Source: Fructobacillus papyriferae
GTDB taxonomy: Bacteria; Bacillota; Bacilli; Lactobacillales; Lactobacillaceae
DNA: 64,000 nucleotides
Reading direction: 5' to 3'
Assembly: GCF_018437225.1 (NCBI RefSeq)
Contig: NZ_JAAMFI010000001.1
Span: forward strand, 1-64,000
In this document: in pieces, positions 7,354 to 16,418 of the stretch
Numbering within the stretch: position 1 is the stretch's first letter
Layout of the letters: each line of letters begins with the position of its first letter
Program-made: the position numbers and the translations under genes
Notes under the pieces: model-generated
The model's input: only the letters and a program-made list of their open reading frames with translations
Database searches by the model: none
What the model was told of the DNA's origin: nothing

Positions 7354-8225
7354 TTTCAAGAAAGAAAAAAATTACCGTCAACCTCTTGGTTGCTTTGGCC
7401 TTTTTTTCCTTTTTGATTTGGGCTTTTTTGGTTCTTGCCAAGCCAAATAGTGGCGGGGTTGTCGCCCGTGAGGATCAATGGTCGGAGATTAAGAAACAAA
7501 AGACAATCACGATTGGCCTTGATGACACCTTTGTACCCATGGGCTTTCGCGATCGATCGGGCAAGTTGGTTGGCTTTGATGTCGATTTGGCAGAAAAAGT
7601 TTTTGCCGATTTGGGGATTAAGGTCAAGTGGCAGCCAATCGATTGGTCCATGAAAGAAACCGAATTGAACACCGGAAATATTGATGCCTTGTGGAACGGG
7701 TATACCAAAACGCCAGAACGTGCTAAACAAGTGGCCTTTTCATCAACTTACCACCGCGCTCAGCTGGCTTTGGTAGTGAAGAAGTCATCGGGCGTCCATC
7801 GTTTTGATCAGATGGCCGGTAAAGTGTTGGGTGTGCAAACCGGATCTTCTGGAGAAAATGCTTTGAACAGCCAACCAGCCGTCTTAAAACAATACATTGC
7901 TGGAAAAAAAGCGATTGGGTACGATACTTTTGATAAGGCCTTTACAGACCTGAATGCAAATCGGCTTACCGGTCTTTTGGTTGACGAGGACTACGCAGCG
8001 TACTACATTAAACAACAAGCCAATCCGGATGATTATGCTTTGCTGACTGGAGATTTTGCTATTTCAGACGATGTTGTGGCCTTCCGAAAAGGCGACAAGG
8101 GACTGAAAAAAGCAGTGAATCAAGAATTAGCTAAGTTGAAAAACACTGGTTTTATCCAGCAGTTAGAAAGACGCTGGTTTGGTCAAACGAGTCTTGATTT
8201 TGGACCAACAGAAGAAAAACGATAA
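7350..8225 (+). CDS. Amino-acid ABC transporter substrate-binding protein, membrane-anchored without lipobox
   Basis: A 291-aa periplasmic-binding-protein type 2 (SBP_bac_3) protein. The family segments are ITIGLDDTFVPMGFRD, LVGFDVDLAEKVF, IDALWNGYTKTPERAKQVAFS and VLGVQTGSSGENAL. Residues about 8-31 form one hydrophobic helix after a Lys/Arg-rich start. There is no cysteine in this region, so it cannot be a standard lipoprotein; an uncleaved N-terminal anchor is the likely alternative. The stop is followed at once by a terminator. The substrate is inferred from the T-box only. Confidence 0.9.
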   Translation: MISRKKKITVNLLVALAFFSFLIWAFLVLAKPNSGGVVAREDQWSEIKKQKTITIGLDDTFVPMGFRDRSGKLVGFDVDLAEKVFADLGIKVKWQPIDWSMKETELNTGNIDALWNGYTKTPERAKQVAFSSTYHRAQLALVVKKSSGVHRFDQMAGKVLGVQTGSSGENALNSQPAVLKQYIAGKKAIGYDTFDKAFTDLNANRLTGLLVDEDYAAYYIKQQANPDDYALLTGDFAISDDVVAFRKGDKGLKKAVNQELAKLKNTGFIQQLERRWFGQTSLDFGPTEEKR

Positions 8226-8229
8226 CTTT

Positions 8230-8263
8230 AGTCGCGTGAGGGGAGTCCCGAACGCGACTTTTT
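8230..8263 (+). terminator. Terminator after the amino-acid transporter operon
   Basis: AGTCGCGT / ACGCGACT stem with a 14-nt loop, then TTTTT. Confidence 0.82.
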
Positions 8264-8281
8264 CGAAGAAAGGAAAGGGTG

Positions 8282-9577
8282 ATGGCGGAAAAAAGTCGAT
8301 CCGACTGGTCGGTTAAAAATACGCGGAGCCAACAATTTAATAGCCAGACGGTCACCATTGCTTTTGTTAAAGAAGCCGTTTTTGGTGAAGCCAGCAAACG
8401 AGCCCTTTTGTCTTATCTGATGGCGGTGGCCTCAATGAAGTATCCCAATCAGCAGGCAGTCACTAAAAAATTGATGGCTTTATTTGGTGCGAACTATCAA
8501 GTTCGCGTCCAGTCCTATGGAAATTTAAACGTGCTCCTTTTTTCATTAACCTTTGTTAAAAGTGAGCGTTTGGATCCGTCCTTAGTCCATGGGATGGACT
8601 TAGAAAAAGAAGCTCTTGCTTTCTTGAAGGAAATGATTTTTGACCAGCGTTTTGATGAAAAGGCAGGGTTCGATCCGGCTGTTTTAAAAGCGGAGAAGCA
8701 AAATTTAGCACAAGCAATATTGGCGCGTACGGATGACAAAGTCACGGTCGCCATGGATGAAGCGCGGCAGCGACTCTTCAAGGATAAAGCAGCGCAAGAA
8801 TCAATTCTTGGGTCTCTTGAAGAAGTTAACGCTTTGACTTTAGACGAACTTCAGCAAGCCTACGAGGAGATGGTGACAACTGACTGGCGGATTGTCGACG
8901 TGCAAGGAGATATGTCGGATACGTTTTTAGAAAAGCAATTGGCTACTTGGCCAAAGAAAGCAGTAGGACAGGATTCGAATACCAAGACGTTGCAGCCAAG
9001 AGCGAAGCGTCCTGCTGTGCTAAATCGTCCATTTTCAGTTGTCTTCCGAGAGGATTTTCAACAAGCTATCGCCCTGGCGCATTTTAAGTTACCAAACGAA
9101 GGCGAGACCTTAGCCGCCGCAATGGTTTTAAACGCTTACTTCGGTGCGGGGCCATCTTCCTTGCTCTTTCGTGAAGTGCGTGAAAAGCAATCGTTGGCCT
9201 ATCATGTTGCGTCACGTTTGCATTGGGATCTTGGTTTGGTGACGGTTTTGGCTGAATGCTCCCTTGGTAAAGGAAGGTTAGTCCTGACGCTGATCGACGA
9301 ACAATTAGAAAGTTTGAAACAAGGAAAAATTGACCAAGGGGCTTTTGACCAAGCCAAGCAACTTGTCTTATCCGGTCGCAAAAAAATGGCGGATTCACCC
9401 CAAGAAAGTGCCATGGAAGAACTTTTCCGGGGGCTGACGGTTGATTTTCCGACTGCCTCCGAATTGGCAGCTGCCATATCAGCTGTGACCATTGAAGAAA
9501 TCGTTGCCTTAGCAGCTAAACTAAAATCGATTAACCGCTTAGTCATGGAGAAAGGAGCAGCAGCAAATGGTCAGTAA
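8282..9577 (+). CDS. ymfF: M16-family peptidase-like protein YmfF (inactive partner)
   Basis: A 431-aa M16 metallopeptidase homologue of the YfmF/YmfF group. It keeps the fold (for example the C-terminal half segments LNAYFGAGPSSLLFREVREKQSLAY) but has no HxxEH zinc motif, as expected of the non-catalytic member of the pair. The start is ATG 8282, or a GTG directly before it, behind AAAGGAAAGG. It overlaps ymfH by 11 nt. In the family, YmfF/YmfH pairs sit upstream of rodZ and pgsA, as here. A link to maturation of elongation factor P or of peptides has been proposed for relatives. Confidence 0.88.
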   Translation: MAEKSRSDWSVKNTRSQQFNSQTVTIAFVKEAVFGEASKRALLSYLMAVASMKYPNQQAVTKKLMALFGANYQVRVQSYGNLNVLLFSLTFVKSERLDPSLVHGMDLEKEALAFLKEMIFDQRFDEKAGFDPAVLKAEKQNLAQAILARTDDKVTVAMDEARQRLFKDKAAQESILGSLEEVNALTLDELQQAYEEMVTTDWRIVDVQGDMSDTFLEKQLATWPKKAVGQDSNTKTLQPRAKRPAVLNRPFSVVFREDFQQAIALAHFKLPNEGETLAAAMVLNAYFGAGPSSLLFREVREKQSLAYHVASRLHWDLGLVTVLAECSLGKGRLVLTLIDEQLESLKQGKIDQGAFDQAKQLVLSGRKKMADSPQESAMEELFRGLTVDFPTASELAAAISAVTIEEIVALAAKLKSINRLVMEKGAAANGQ

Positions 9578-10871
9578 ACCCTCCCAAGCGATAGTCGAAA
9601 GCCATCAGGTCAAGCATTTTGTCACGAAAGATGGCCTTCGTGTTCATTTGATAAAAAAACCATTTTATCATCAGACAGTGGCTTCCTTAGCGACACGTTT
9701 CGGTGCGTTGCAGCGGCACTTTGTTAATCAAAAAGGGGAGTTGGAGACGATTCCGGCTGGAACGGCTCACTTTTTGGAGCACAAACTTTTTGATAAGCAA
9801 GCAGGCGATGTGCTCCTGGACTTTGCTGCTTTTGGTGCCGATGCGAATGCGTTTACTTCAAACGATGTCACCTGCTATTATTTTTCAACGAATCAAGAAG
9901 TTAAAAAGAATTTGACTATTTTATTGAAATTTGTCCAGGAACCCTTCTTTACAGAAAAAACGGTGGCGCGCGAGCGGGGGATTATTGAAGAAGAAATCGC
10001 GGGTTATGAAGACGATCCTTTTTCCGCTCTTTATCAGGGACTAATGGCGACGGCCTTTCCAGATACCGCCTTAGCTTCTGATATCGCCGGTACTCCAGAA
10101 TCGTTAAAAACCATTTCGGCGGAGTTGCTTTACCGCGTTCACGAAGCCTTTTACCAGCCGAGCAATTTGACGTTAACCATTGTTGGTGACCAAGATTTCG
10201 ATGAGTTAACAAAATGGGTGCAAGAAGCACAAGACAAGGTGGCGACCCGCTCGGGGATGAAACAAGACCAGAACGTGTCGTTAAAACTGCCGACCGATCG
10301 CAATCGGACGGCTGTTCAAGATTTTTCAGTCGCACAAGACAAATTGGCGTTACTCAAACGTTTGCCAGTTTTGCCCGAATTAAACAAAGTGACCCAGCGC
10401 TTGTTGGGGGAGATCGCTTTAGATTTGGTTTTTGGCGAACAAAGCGATTGGTACCAAAAACATTATCAGCAGGGGGATCTTGGCGATGACTTTGACTATG
10501 AGTTGGTCGTGATGGAAAAAGATGCCTATGTGGTTTTCTTTACCTCGGGAAAACGAGTACAAGAACAGGGGGATCTCATCGCCAAACGATTGACTGTTTT
10601 ACCGGATCGACTAGCGGATTTTAAAAGGGAATGGACTTTGTTGCAGCGGGCGTTGATCGGTGAAAACAGCCAACAACAAGATCGATTAGAACAGTGGGCC
10701 CTAGATGAGGATTTGATCTTGTGCGACCTCTCACTCTTTGATAAAATGAAGCTATTAGCAGGGTTTGCACCAGATGCTGTTAACAAGTATGTGCAGGCTG
10801 CCTTTAAACCGGGTCCTTTGACCCAATTTATGTTAAGAAGTCGAGATAATGGTAGAAAATTTAACAAGTGA
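9567..10871 (+). CDS. ymfH: M16-family zinc peptidase YmfH
   Basis: A 434-aa M16 metallopeptidase. The inverted zinc motif HxxEH is intact at H68-E71-H72 (AHFLEH), with a downstream glutamate-rich helix (IIEEEIAGYEDDP) supplying the third ligand. It therefore looks catalytic, unlike its upstream partner. Start: ATG 9567 inside the end of ymfF, behind AAAGGAG. Its 3' end overlaps the rodZ start by 23 nt, so ymfF, ymfH and rodZ form one tightly overlapped operon. The substrate is unknown. Confidence 0.9.
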   Translation: MVSKPSQAIVESHQVKHFVTKDGLRVHLIKKPFYHQTVASLATRFGALQRHFVNQKGELETIPAGTAHFLEHKLFDKQAGDVLLDFAAFGADANAFTSNDVTCYYFSTNQEVKKNLTILLKFVQEPFFTEKTVARERGIIEEEIAGYEDDPFSALYQGLMATAFPDTALASDIAGTPESLKTISAELLYRVHEAFYQPSNLTLTIVGDQDFDELTKWVQEAQDKVATRSGMKQDQNVSLKLPTDRNRTAVQDFSVAQDKLALLKRLPVLPELNKVTQRLLGEIALDLVFGEQSDWYQKHYQQGDLGDDFDYELVVMEKDAYVVFFTSGKRVQEQGDLIAKRLTVLPDRLADFKREWTLLQRALIGENSQQQDRLEQWALDEDLILCDLSLFDKMKLLAGFAPDAVNKYVQAAFKPGPLTQFMLRSRDNGRKFNK

Positions 10872-11703
10872 CATTCGCCAACAACTAAAAGAAGCTCGCG
10901 AAGCAAAGGGTTACTCCTTTGAACAACTCGCTGAAATGACCAAAATTCAGCCAAAGTTTTTAAAGGCTATCGAAGAAGATGACCAAGATGTCTTGCCAAG
11001 CCCCTTTTACACCCGGGCTTTCGCCAAGAAGTTTGCTTCGGCGGTTGGTTTGAACCCAGATGATATGTTTGAAGAAGTTGATTTCGATCCTTATGTTTCT
11101 TCTGATTTATCTTATGCACACCGTGATGACGATGGGGTGGTTCGTGCTGGCGTTAGTTCGACAGAGACGTTCAAGTCACGCTTCCGTGGCTTCATTCCAA
11201 AGATTTGGCTGGTTATTTTGACCCTAGCTGTTTTGGCCGTTGCCTGGTTCGTCATGACCCGGGTCAACAACGGGGGAAGCGACTCATCGAATGATACAGT
11301 GCACGTAGCTTCTTCTTCCGTTCCACAGCCGTCATCATCCATCTCATCATCTTCTTCGGCTAATAACCTGAAGCTGGAGAATCCACAGACGGATACAAAC
11401 GCCAAAAAGACCACCTACAATGTGGCCAACTCGTTGACCCAAGCCCACAAGCTGGTCTTGAAGGGACAAGATGGCGACACGACTGTGAAAGTTACTGATG
11501 GGACGGGCAAGGTTTTGTTGGATAAGACGGTGAAAAAGGATGCGGAAGAAACGCTTGACGTATCGGCCAACACAGCAGGGATGACGGTGACGGCAAACAA
11601 CATTAGTCACCTGACGATGACCATCAACAATAACCACATCGACGTGCCCAACTTACCAAATGGTGCAACGACTTGGAATGTGGCCTTGAACTTTAACAAG
11701 TAA
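10849..11703 (+). CDS. rodZ: RodZ-family cytoskeletal membrane protein
   Basis: A 284-aa bitopic protein. The N terminus (about 6-70) is a RodZ-type helix-turn-helix (QQLKEAREAKGYSFEQLAEMTKI). It is followed by an acidic linker, one membrane helix (about 117-140), a serine-rich extracytoplasmic stretch and a C-terminal beta domain of the DUF4115 type. RodZ ties the MreB cytoskeleton to the membrane in cell elongation, consistent with mreBCD earlier in the window. The start lies inside ymfH, and its stop is 10 nt before pgsA. Confidence 0.9.
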   Translation: MVENLTSDIRQQLKEAREAKGYSFEQLAEMTKIQPKFLKAIEEDDQDVLPSPFYTRAFAKKFASAVGLNPDDMFEEVDFDPYVSSDLSYAHRDDDGVVRAGVSSTETFKSRFRGFIPKIWLVILTLAVLAVAWFVMTRVNNGGSDSSNDTVHVASSSVPQPSSSISSSSSANNLKLENPQTDTNAKKTTYNVANSLTQAHKLVLKGQDGDTTVKVTDGTGKVLLDKTVKKDAEETLDVSANTAGMTVTANNISHLTMTINNNHIDVPNLPNGATTWNVALNFNK

Positions 11704-11713
11704 GGAGTTCTTC

Positions 11714-12289
11714 ATGAATTTGCCAAATAAATTAACGGTCTTTCGCATCATCTTGATTCCGGTTTTCATGATTTTATTGTCATGGCCGGGTCAAGAAGAA
11801 TCCATCTTCATGACGGAACCCAACATGAACTGGGTCTTGGCAGCCATCGTTTTCGCGATTGCCTGCATCACGGACTTCTTGGACGGACAGATCGCCCGTC
11901 GCAAACAGTTGGTGACAAATTTCGGAAAATTCTTCGATCCATTGGCTGACAAACTTTTAGTGATGACGGCCTTGATTTACCTAACGGCTTTCCTGCAAGT
12001 GCCAGCCTGGGTGACAACGGTGATTGTGATTCGCGAATTGGCCGTTACTGGCTTGCGTACGTTGATCGTTGAAAACAACGGAACGGTATTGGCTGCTGCT
12101 TGGCCGGGCAAGATTAAGACCTTCTCGCAGATGTTTGCTATTTTCTTCTTGTATTTGAAGGACTGGCCATTTTCATTGGTCGGCTTGCCATTTGGCGAAG
12201 TACTGCTTTACATCGCGGTCTTCTTTACGATTTATTCTGGAATTGATTATTTTTGGCAAAATCGCTCGGTTTTTGCTGACGGACTTTAA
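11714..12289 (+). CDS. pgsA: CDP-diacylglycerol-glycerol-3-phosphate 3-phosphatidyltransferase
   Basis: A 191-aa membrane enzyme that makes phosphatidylglycerol phosphate from CDP-diacylglycerol and glycerol 3-phosphate. The CDP-alcohol phosphotransferase signature D-x2-DG-x2-AR-x8-G-x3-D-x3-D is complete (DFLDGQIARRKQL... GKFFDPLAD). It has about five hydrophobic segments. The RBS AAGGAG lies upstream of the ATG. It closes the ymfF-ymfH-rodZ-pgsA operon and is followed by a terminator. In many Firmicutes cinA comes next; here recA does. Confidence 0.95.
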   Translation: MNLPNKLTVFRIILIPVFMILLSWPGQEESIFMTEPNMNWVLAAIVFAIACITDFLDGQIARRKQLVTNFGKFFDPLADKLLVMTALIYLTAFLQVPAWVTTVIVIRELAVTGLRTLIVENNGTVLAAAWPGKIKTFSQMFAIFFLYLKDWPFSLVGLPFGEVLLYIAVFFTIYSGIDYFWQNRSVFADGL

Positions 12290-12309
12290 GCGCTTCAGGC
12301 GCTTTTTTC
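12288..12309 (+). terminator. Terminator after pgsA
   Basis: AAGCGC / GCGCTT with a 5-nt loop and a T6 tail, overlapping the pgsA stop codon. Confidence 0.85.
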
Positions 12310-12337
12310 GTTTCATCTAATAGTTGGGGAAATAAAG

Positions 12338-12351
12338 CGAACAAATGTTCG
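12338..12351. promoter_or_regulatory. LexA (SOS) operator upstream of recA
   Basis: CGAACAAATGTTCG is a perfect match to the Gram-positive LexA box CGAAC-N4-GTTCG. It sits 9 nt upstream of the recA -35 element, so recA should be derepressed by DNA damage. Confidence 0.9.
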
Positions 12352-12359
12352 AAAAACCC

Positions 12360-12388
12360 TTGCATTTTAGAACGGATATCCGTAAACT
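12360..12388 (+). promoter_or_regulatory. recA promoter with a 12-bp palindrome in the spacer
   Basis: TTGCAT (12360-12365), a 17-nt spacer and TAAACT (12383-12388). The spacer holds a perfect palindrome ACGGATATCCGT (12372-12383), distinct from the LexA box upstream. Confidence 0.78.
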
Positions 12389-12414
12389 ATGAGTAGACGA
12401 TAAGGAGTTTTCAT

Positions 12415-13527
12415 ATGGTTTCAAAGAAGACGAGCGATAATAAAAAGGACGGCCGTCAGGCAGCCTTAAGTGAAGCGCTCAAGAAAATTGAGAAAAATTT
12501 CGGTAAGGGTTCGATTATGACCCTTGGCGACAATCAGACGACACAAGTAGCCACGTCACCTTCTGGATCCGTGAAGTTGGATGTGGCGCTCGGTGTTGGT
12601 GGTTATCCAAAAGGACGGATTATTGAAGTTTACGGTCCAGAATCGTCTGGTAAGACGACGATTGCCTTGCACGCCGTGGCAGAAATCCAAAAGAACGGTG
12701 GGACAGCTGCTTACATCGATGCTGAAAACGCCTTGGATGTAAAGTATGCCGAAGCGTTAGGTGTCAAGAAGGATGAATTGTTGCTGTCCCAGCCAGATAC
12801 TGGTGAACAGGGCTTGGAAATTGCTGATGCTTTGGTTCAATCCGGGGCAGTTGACATGGTCGTTGTCGATTCGGTTGCTGCTTTGGTTCCACGTGTCGAA
12901 ATCGAAGGGGAGATGGGCGATGCCCACGTTGGCTTGCAAGCCCGTTTGATGTCCCAAGCCTTGCGTAAGTTGGCTGGAACCTTGAACCGAACGGGTACGA
13001 TTGCGATTTTCATCAACCAAATTCGTGAAAAAGTCGGCGTGATGTTTGGTAACCCTGAAACCACGCCGGGTGGTCGCGCTTTGAAGTTTTATTCGACGGT
13101 TCGGTTGGAAGTTCGTCGGTCGACTCAGATTAAAGACGGGTCTGACGTCATGGGAAACTTGACCAAGGTAAAGGTTGTTAAGAACAAGGTTGCCCCTCCC
13201 TTTAAGGTGGCCGAAGTCGACATTATGTATGGAAAAGGAATCTCGCAGACTGGTGAGATTCTTGATCTTGCCGTTGATCAAGACATTATTGACAAGGCTG
13301 GTTCCTGGTACGCCTATCAGGGCGAACGAATTGGTCAGGGTCGAGAAAAGGCCAAAGAATATTTGGATGATCCAGAACACGCTGAATTGCGTGAGGACTT
13401 GTATAAGAAAGTTCGTAATGCATACGGAATTGGTGATGAGAAAGCGACTGAAGCTGGACCAGATGAAACGGATGCAGCCGAAAAGCCTGAGAAAGACGAT
13501 GGTTTAACGGACGAACCAATTATTTAA
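12415..13527 (+). CDS. recA: Recombinase RecA
   Basis: A 370-aa RecA, the DNA strand-exchange ATPase and LexA co-protease. Walker [10 protein letters not shown] is at about 74-82. Walker B ([12 protein letters not shown]), the L1 loop region [21 protein letters not shown] and the L2 region around [15 protein letters not shown] are all present. The tail is acidic (last ~30 residues). The RBS AAGGAG is 6 nt from the ATG. It is transcribed alone from a LexA-controlled promoter and closed by a terminator. Confidence 0.98.
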   Translation: MVSKKTSDNKKDGRQAALSEALKKIEKNFGKGSIMTLGDNQTTQVATSPSGSVKLDVALGVGGYPKGRIIEVYGPESSGKTTIALHAVAEIQKNGGTAAYIDAENALDVKYAEALGVKKDELLLSQPDTGEQGLEIADALVQSGAVDMVVVDSVAALVPRVEIEGEMGDAHVGLQARLMSQALRKLAGTLNRTGTIAIFINQIREKVGVMFGNPETTPGGRALKFYSTVRLEVRRSTQIKDGSDVMGNLTKVKVVKNKVAPPFKVAEVDIMYGKGISQTGEILDLAVDQDIIDKAGSWYAYQGERIGQGREKAKEYLDDPEHAELREDLYKKVRNAYGIGDEKATEAGPDETDAAEKPEKDDGLTDEPII

Positions 13528-13557
13528 TCCCCTAAATTAAGATATTAATTTCATTTC

Positions 13558-13583
13558 AAAAAGCGTCCTGGACGCTTTTTTTT
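13558..13583 (+). terminator. Terminator after recA
   Basis: AAAAAGCGTC / GACGCTTTTT with a 3-nt loop and a long T tract. Confidence 0.9.
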
Positions 13584-13704
13584 GTTATAATGGCCTTGTT
13601 CCTTACTGGTTATCCTTTGTTACGATACAAATCGATTTACGTAGTTTTGGAACATTTTTTCTGTTGTTAGTTCATCTTTTGCACACAGTGGGGGAAAAAC
13701 GCTC

Positions 13705-14586
13705 ATGCAAAGATCGCACCGTGGGGCTTATATCACGGCCCTTGTCGTCGTTTTCATGGTAGGATTACTTGCCTTTGCTTATCAAACAAGAGATAAGAAT
13801 GGAAACAAAGCACCGATCACCGCAGTCGGTTCCACCGCGCTACAACCTCTAGTCGAAGCTGCTGGGGAAGACTATCAAAAGTCTCACCCTGGCGTTTCGG
13901 TCACGGTTCAGGGTGGCGGTTCTGGTACCGGCCTATCGCAAATTGCACAAGGAGCGGTTTCTCTAGGGAACTCCGATCTTTATGCGGAAGAAAAGAAAGG
14001 AATCAAGTCAAAAGACCTTGTTGATCACCGGGTTGCCGTTGTTGGGATCATGCCGATCATCAACAAATCAGCCGGTGTGTCAGACCTGACTTTGCAGCAG
14101 TTAACGGATATTTTTACTGGAAAAATCCAAAACTGGAAAGAAGTCGGCGGACAAGATCAACCGATTGTCTTAGTCAACCGAGCCGCTGGTTCGGGAACAA
14201 GAGCAGCCTTTGAAAAATGGGCGATGAAGGGGGCTTCTTCTAAGGAAGCACAGGAACAGGATTCTTCTGGAATGGTAAAATCCATTGTCAAAAGCACGCC
14301 TGGCGCCATCTCTTACGTCGCCTTTGCCTACAAGTCAAACGATGTCACGATGGCCAAAGTGAACGGGATTCAGCCAACCAACGAAAACGTTGAAAACGGC
14401 ACTTACCCAATTTGGTCATACGAGCACATCTACACGAAGGGCAAGCCCGAAGGTGACACGAAACAGTTCCTCTCATACATGGATTCAAAGGAATTCCAAG
14501 ATAAGTATGTCGAGAAACTGGGTTACATCACGATGAAAAACATGCAAATTGATCGCGATGTAAATGGTCATGTTACCCGCAAATAA
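13705..14586 (+). CDS. pstS: Phosphate ABC transporter substrate-binding protein PstS, no lipobox
   Basis: A 293-aa PstS. Family segments: AVGSTALQPLVEAAGEDY, VQGGGSGTGLSQI, SLGNSDLY, and VNRAAGSGTRAAFEKWA. It begins with a basic residue pair and a hydrophobic helix (about 8-27). There is no cysteine in the signal region, so lipid anchoring by the usual route is not possible; it may be secreted or held by an uncleaved helix. The RBS is AGTGGGGGAAAA. A TATAAT at 13586-13591 is the best promoter candidate. It is the first gene of a complete pstSCAB1B2-phoU operon. Confidence 0.93.
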   Translation: MQRSHRGAYITALVVVFMVGLLAFAYQTRDKNGNKAPITAVGSTALQPLVEAAGEDYQKSHPGVSVTVQGGGSGTGLSQIAQGAVSLGNSDLYAEEKKGIKSKDLVDHRVAVVGIMPIINKSAGVSDLTLQQLTDIFTGKIQNWKEVGGQDQPIVLVNRAAGSGTRAAFEKWAMKGASSKEAQEQDSSGMVKSIVKSTPGAISYVAFAYKSNDVTMAKVNGIQPTNENVENGTYPIWSYEHIYTKGKPEGDTKQFLSYMDSKEFQDKYVEKLGYITMKNMQIDRDVNGHVTRK

Positions 14587-14603
14587 GAGGAAGCGATCGA
14601 ATA

Positions 14604-15527
14604 ATGGATTTGATTACTGAGAAAATTAAAAAAACTTCCCTTTCGACCAAACAGGATCGATTCGGAAAACTGATCTCGATTACGGCCTTGATTTTAATTG
14701 CGTCCGTTGTCGTCTTGATCTTCGGCTTTGTCATCTCGCGTGGCTTGGCTACCTTTACAACCAACAAAGTCTCGCTTGGTCACTTCCTCTTCGGAACGGA
14801 TTGGAACCCAAGCGTTGTGAACAAAAAAACCGGTCAACCCGGCGTCGGAGCCCTGCCCTTGATCGTCGGTTCAATGGCCGTGACCTTCTTAGCGGCTTTG
14901 GTCGCCACACCCTTTGCCATTGGAACGGCTGTCTTCATGACAGAAGTTGCCAATAAAAGGGGCGCCAAGATTATGCAACCGGTCATCGAATTACTGGTGG
15001 GAATTCCCTCCGTTGTCTACGGTGTCATTGGCTTGACAGTTGTTGTGCCAACGGTTCGTGCCATCTTTGGCGGAACGGGACTGGGCATTTTGTCTGGAAC
15101 GATCGTCTTGTTCGTTATGATTCTGCCAACGATTACGTCCATGACGGTCGACACGCTCAAGGGTGTGCCGCGTCATTACCGAGAATCCGCTTTGGCCATT
15201 GGGGCGACCCGCTGGCAAATGATCCAAAAGGTCATTTTGCGGGCAGCAACACCTGGTATTTTGACTGCCATCGTCTTTGGAATGGCCCGTGCCTTCGGTG
15301 AAGCGCTGGCTGTCCAAATGGTGATCGGAAACGCCGCAAACATGCCAAACTCCTTGGTATCGGCATCAGCTACGTTGACTTCCGTCTTGACGATGGGAAT
15401 CGGAAACACGGTCATGGGCTCGCTTCAAAACAACGTCTTGTGGTCTTTGGCCATGATTCTCTTGTTAATGTCTCTGGTCTTCAACATCTTAATCCGATTC
15501 ATTGGACGTAAAGGAGAGTTGAAATAA
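14604..15527 (+). CDS. pstC: Phosphate ABC transporter permease PstC
   Basis: A 307-aa membrane protein with about six helices and the PstC permease loop (TLKGVPRHYRESALAIGATRWQMIQKVILRAATPGI). It forms the transmembrane channel with PstA. The RBS GAGGAAG is 17 nt after pstS ends, and its last base is the first of pstA, so pstC and pstA are translationally coupled. Confidence 0.95.
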   Translation: MDLITEKIKKTSLSTKQDRFGKLISITALILIASVVVLIFGFVISRGLATFTTNKVSLGHFLFGTDWNPSVVNKKTGQPGVGALPLIVGSMAVTFLAALVATPFAIGTAVFMTEVANKRGAKIMQPVIELLVGIPSVVYGVIGLTVVVPTVRAIFGGTGLGILSGTIVLFVMILPTITSMTVDTLKGVPRHYRESALAIGATRWQMIQKVILRAATPGILTAIVFGMARAFGEALAVQMVIGNAANMPNSLVSASATLTSVLTMGIGNTVMGSLQNNVLWSLAMILLLMSLVFNILIRFIGRKGELK

Positions 15528-16411
15528 TGAATGCAAAGACGGCCGACAAAATCGCGACTGGCGTCATCTACGCCATTGCGTCATCGGTGGCCTTGATTTT
15601 GGTCGCCATGCTCGCCTTTATCCTGGTGCGTGGATTACCGCACCTTTCCTGGCATTTCCTAACGGCTTCTGCCCGCTCCTTTGAAGCGGGTGGGGGAATC
15701 GGAATTCAGCTTTTCAACTCCTTTTACCTCTTGGTATTAGCGATGCTGATCTCCTTTCCAATCGCCTTGGGCGCTGCCATCTACCTAAATGAATACGCCA
15801 AGCCAAGTCTCTTTATCTCAATTATCCGTACGGCCATTGAAGTGATGTCTTCTTTGCCTTCCGTTGTCGTTGGACTCTTTGGCTTTCTGATCTTTGTGGT
15901 GAAGTTCCACTTGGGCTTCTCCATCTTGTCTGGTGCGATCGCACTGACTTTCTTCAACTTGCCAATTTTGACGAGTTCCATCGAAAGTTCGCTCAGCCAA
16001 ATTCCCAACCTGCAACGAGAAGCAGGAGCAGCACTTGGCTTATCTCGATTCGAAACGGTCATTCACATCATTTTGCCCGCTTCGGTACCCTCGATTGTGA
16101 CCGGGGTTGTGATTTCTGCTGGACGAGTCTTTGGTGAAGCGGCGGCTTTGATTTATACGGCTGGACAATCCGCGCCAACGCTTGATTTTGGCGATTGGAA
16201 TCCCTTCAACTTAGCTTCGCCACTATCGCCTTTCCGACCTGCTGAAACCTTAGCGGTTCACATTTGGAAGATTAATTCCGAAGGAATTATGCCTGACCTT
16301 TCGGCGGTTTCGGCTGGTGCCTCCGCTGTTTTGATCATCGTGGTGCTCCTGTTTAACTTTTCAGCACGACGACTTGGTATGATGCTATACAAGAAGTTAA
16401 CGAAATCGTGA
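15527..16411 (+). CDS. pstA: Phosphate ABC transporter permease PstA
   Basis: A 294-aa permease with about six helices. The permease loop reads QIPNLQREAGAALGLSRFETVIHIILPASVPSI, and the family segment IEVMSSLPSVVVGLFGFL is present. It starts at the last base of the pstC stop (TAATG), behind AAAGGAGAG. It pairs with PstC, and pstB1 follows after 7 nt. Confidence 0.95.
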   Translation: MNAKTADKIATGVIYAIASSVALILVAMLAFILVRGLPHLSWHFLTASARSFEAGGGIGIQLFNSFYLLVLAMLISFPIALGAAIYLNEYAKPSLFISIIRTAIEVMSSLPSVVVGLFGFLIFVVKFHLGFSILSGAIALTFFNLPILTSSIESSLSQIPNLQREAGAALGLSRFETVIHIILPASVPSIVTGVVISAGRVFGEAAALIYTAGQSAPTLDFGDWNPFNLASPLSPFRPAETLAVHIWKINSEGIMPDLSAVSAGASAVLIIVVLLFNFSARRLGMMLYKKLTKS

Positions 16412-16418
16412 GGTTAGC

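Noticed and set aside
13586-13704. Pho-box repeats upstream of pstS
   Set aside because: I looked for regularly spaced TTTACA-like repeats and found none that were convincing.
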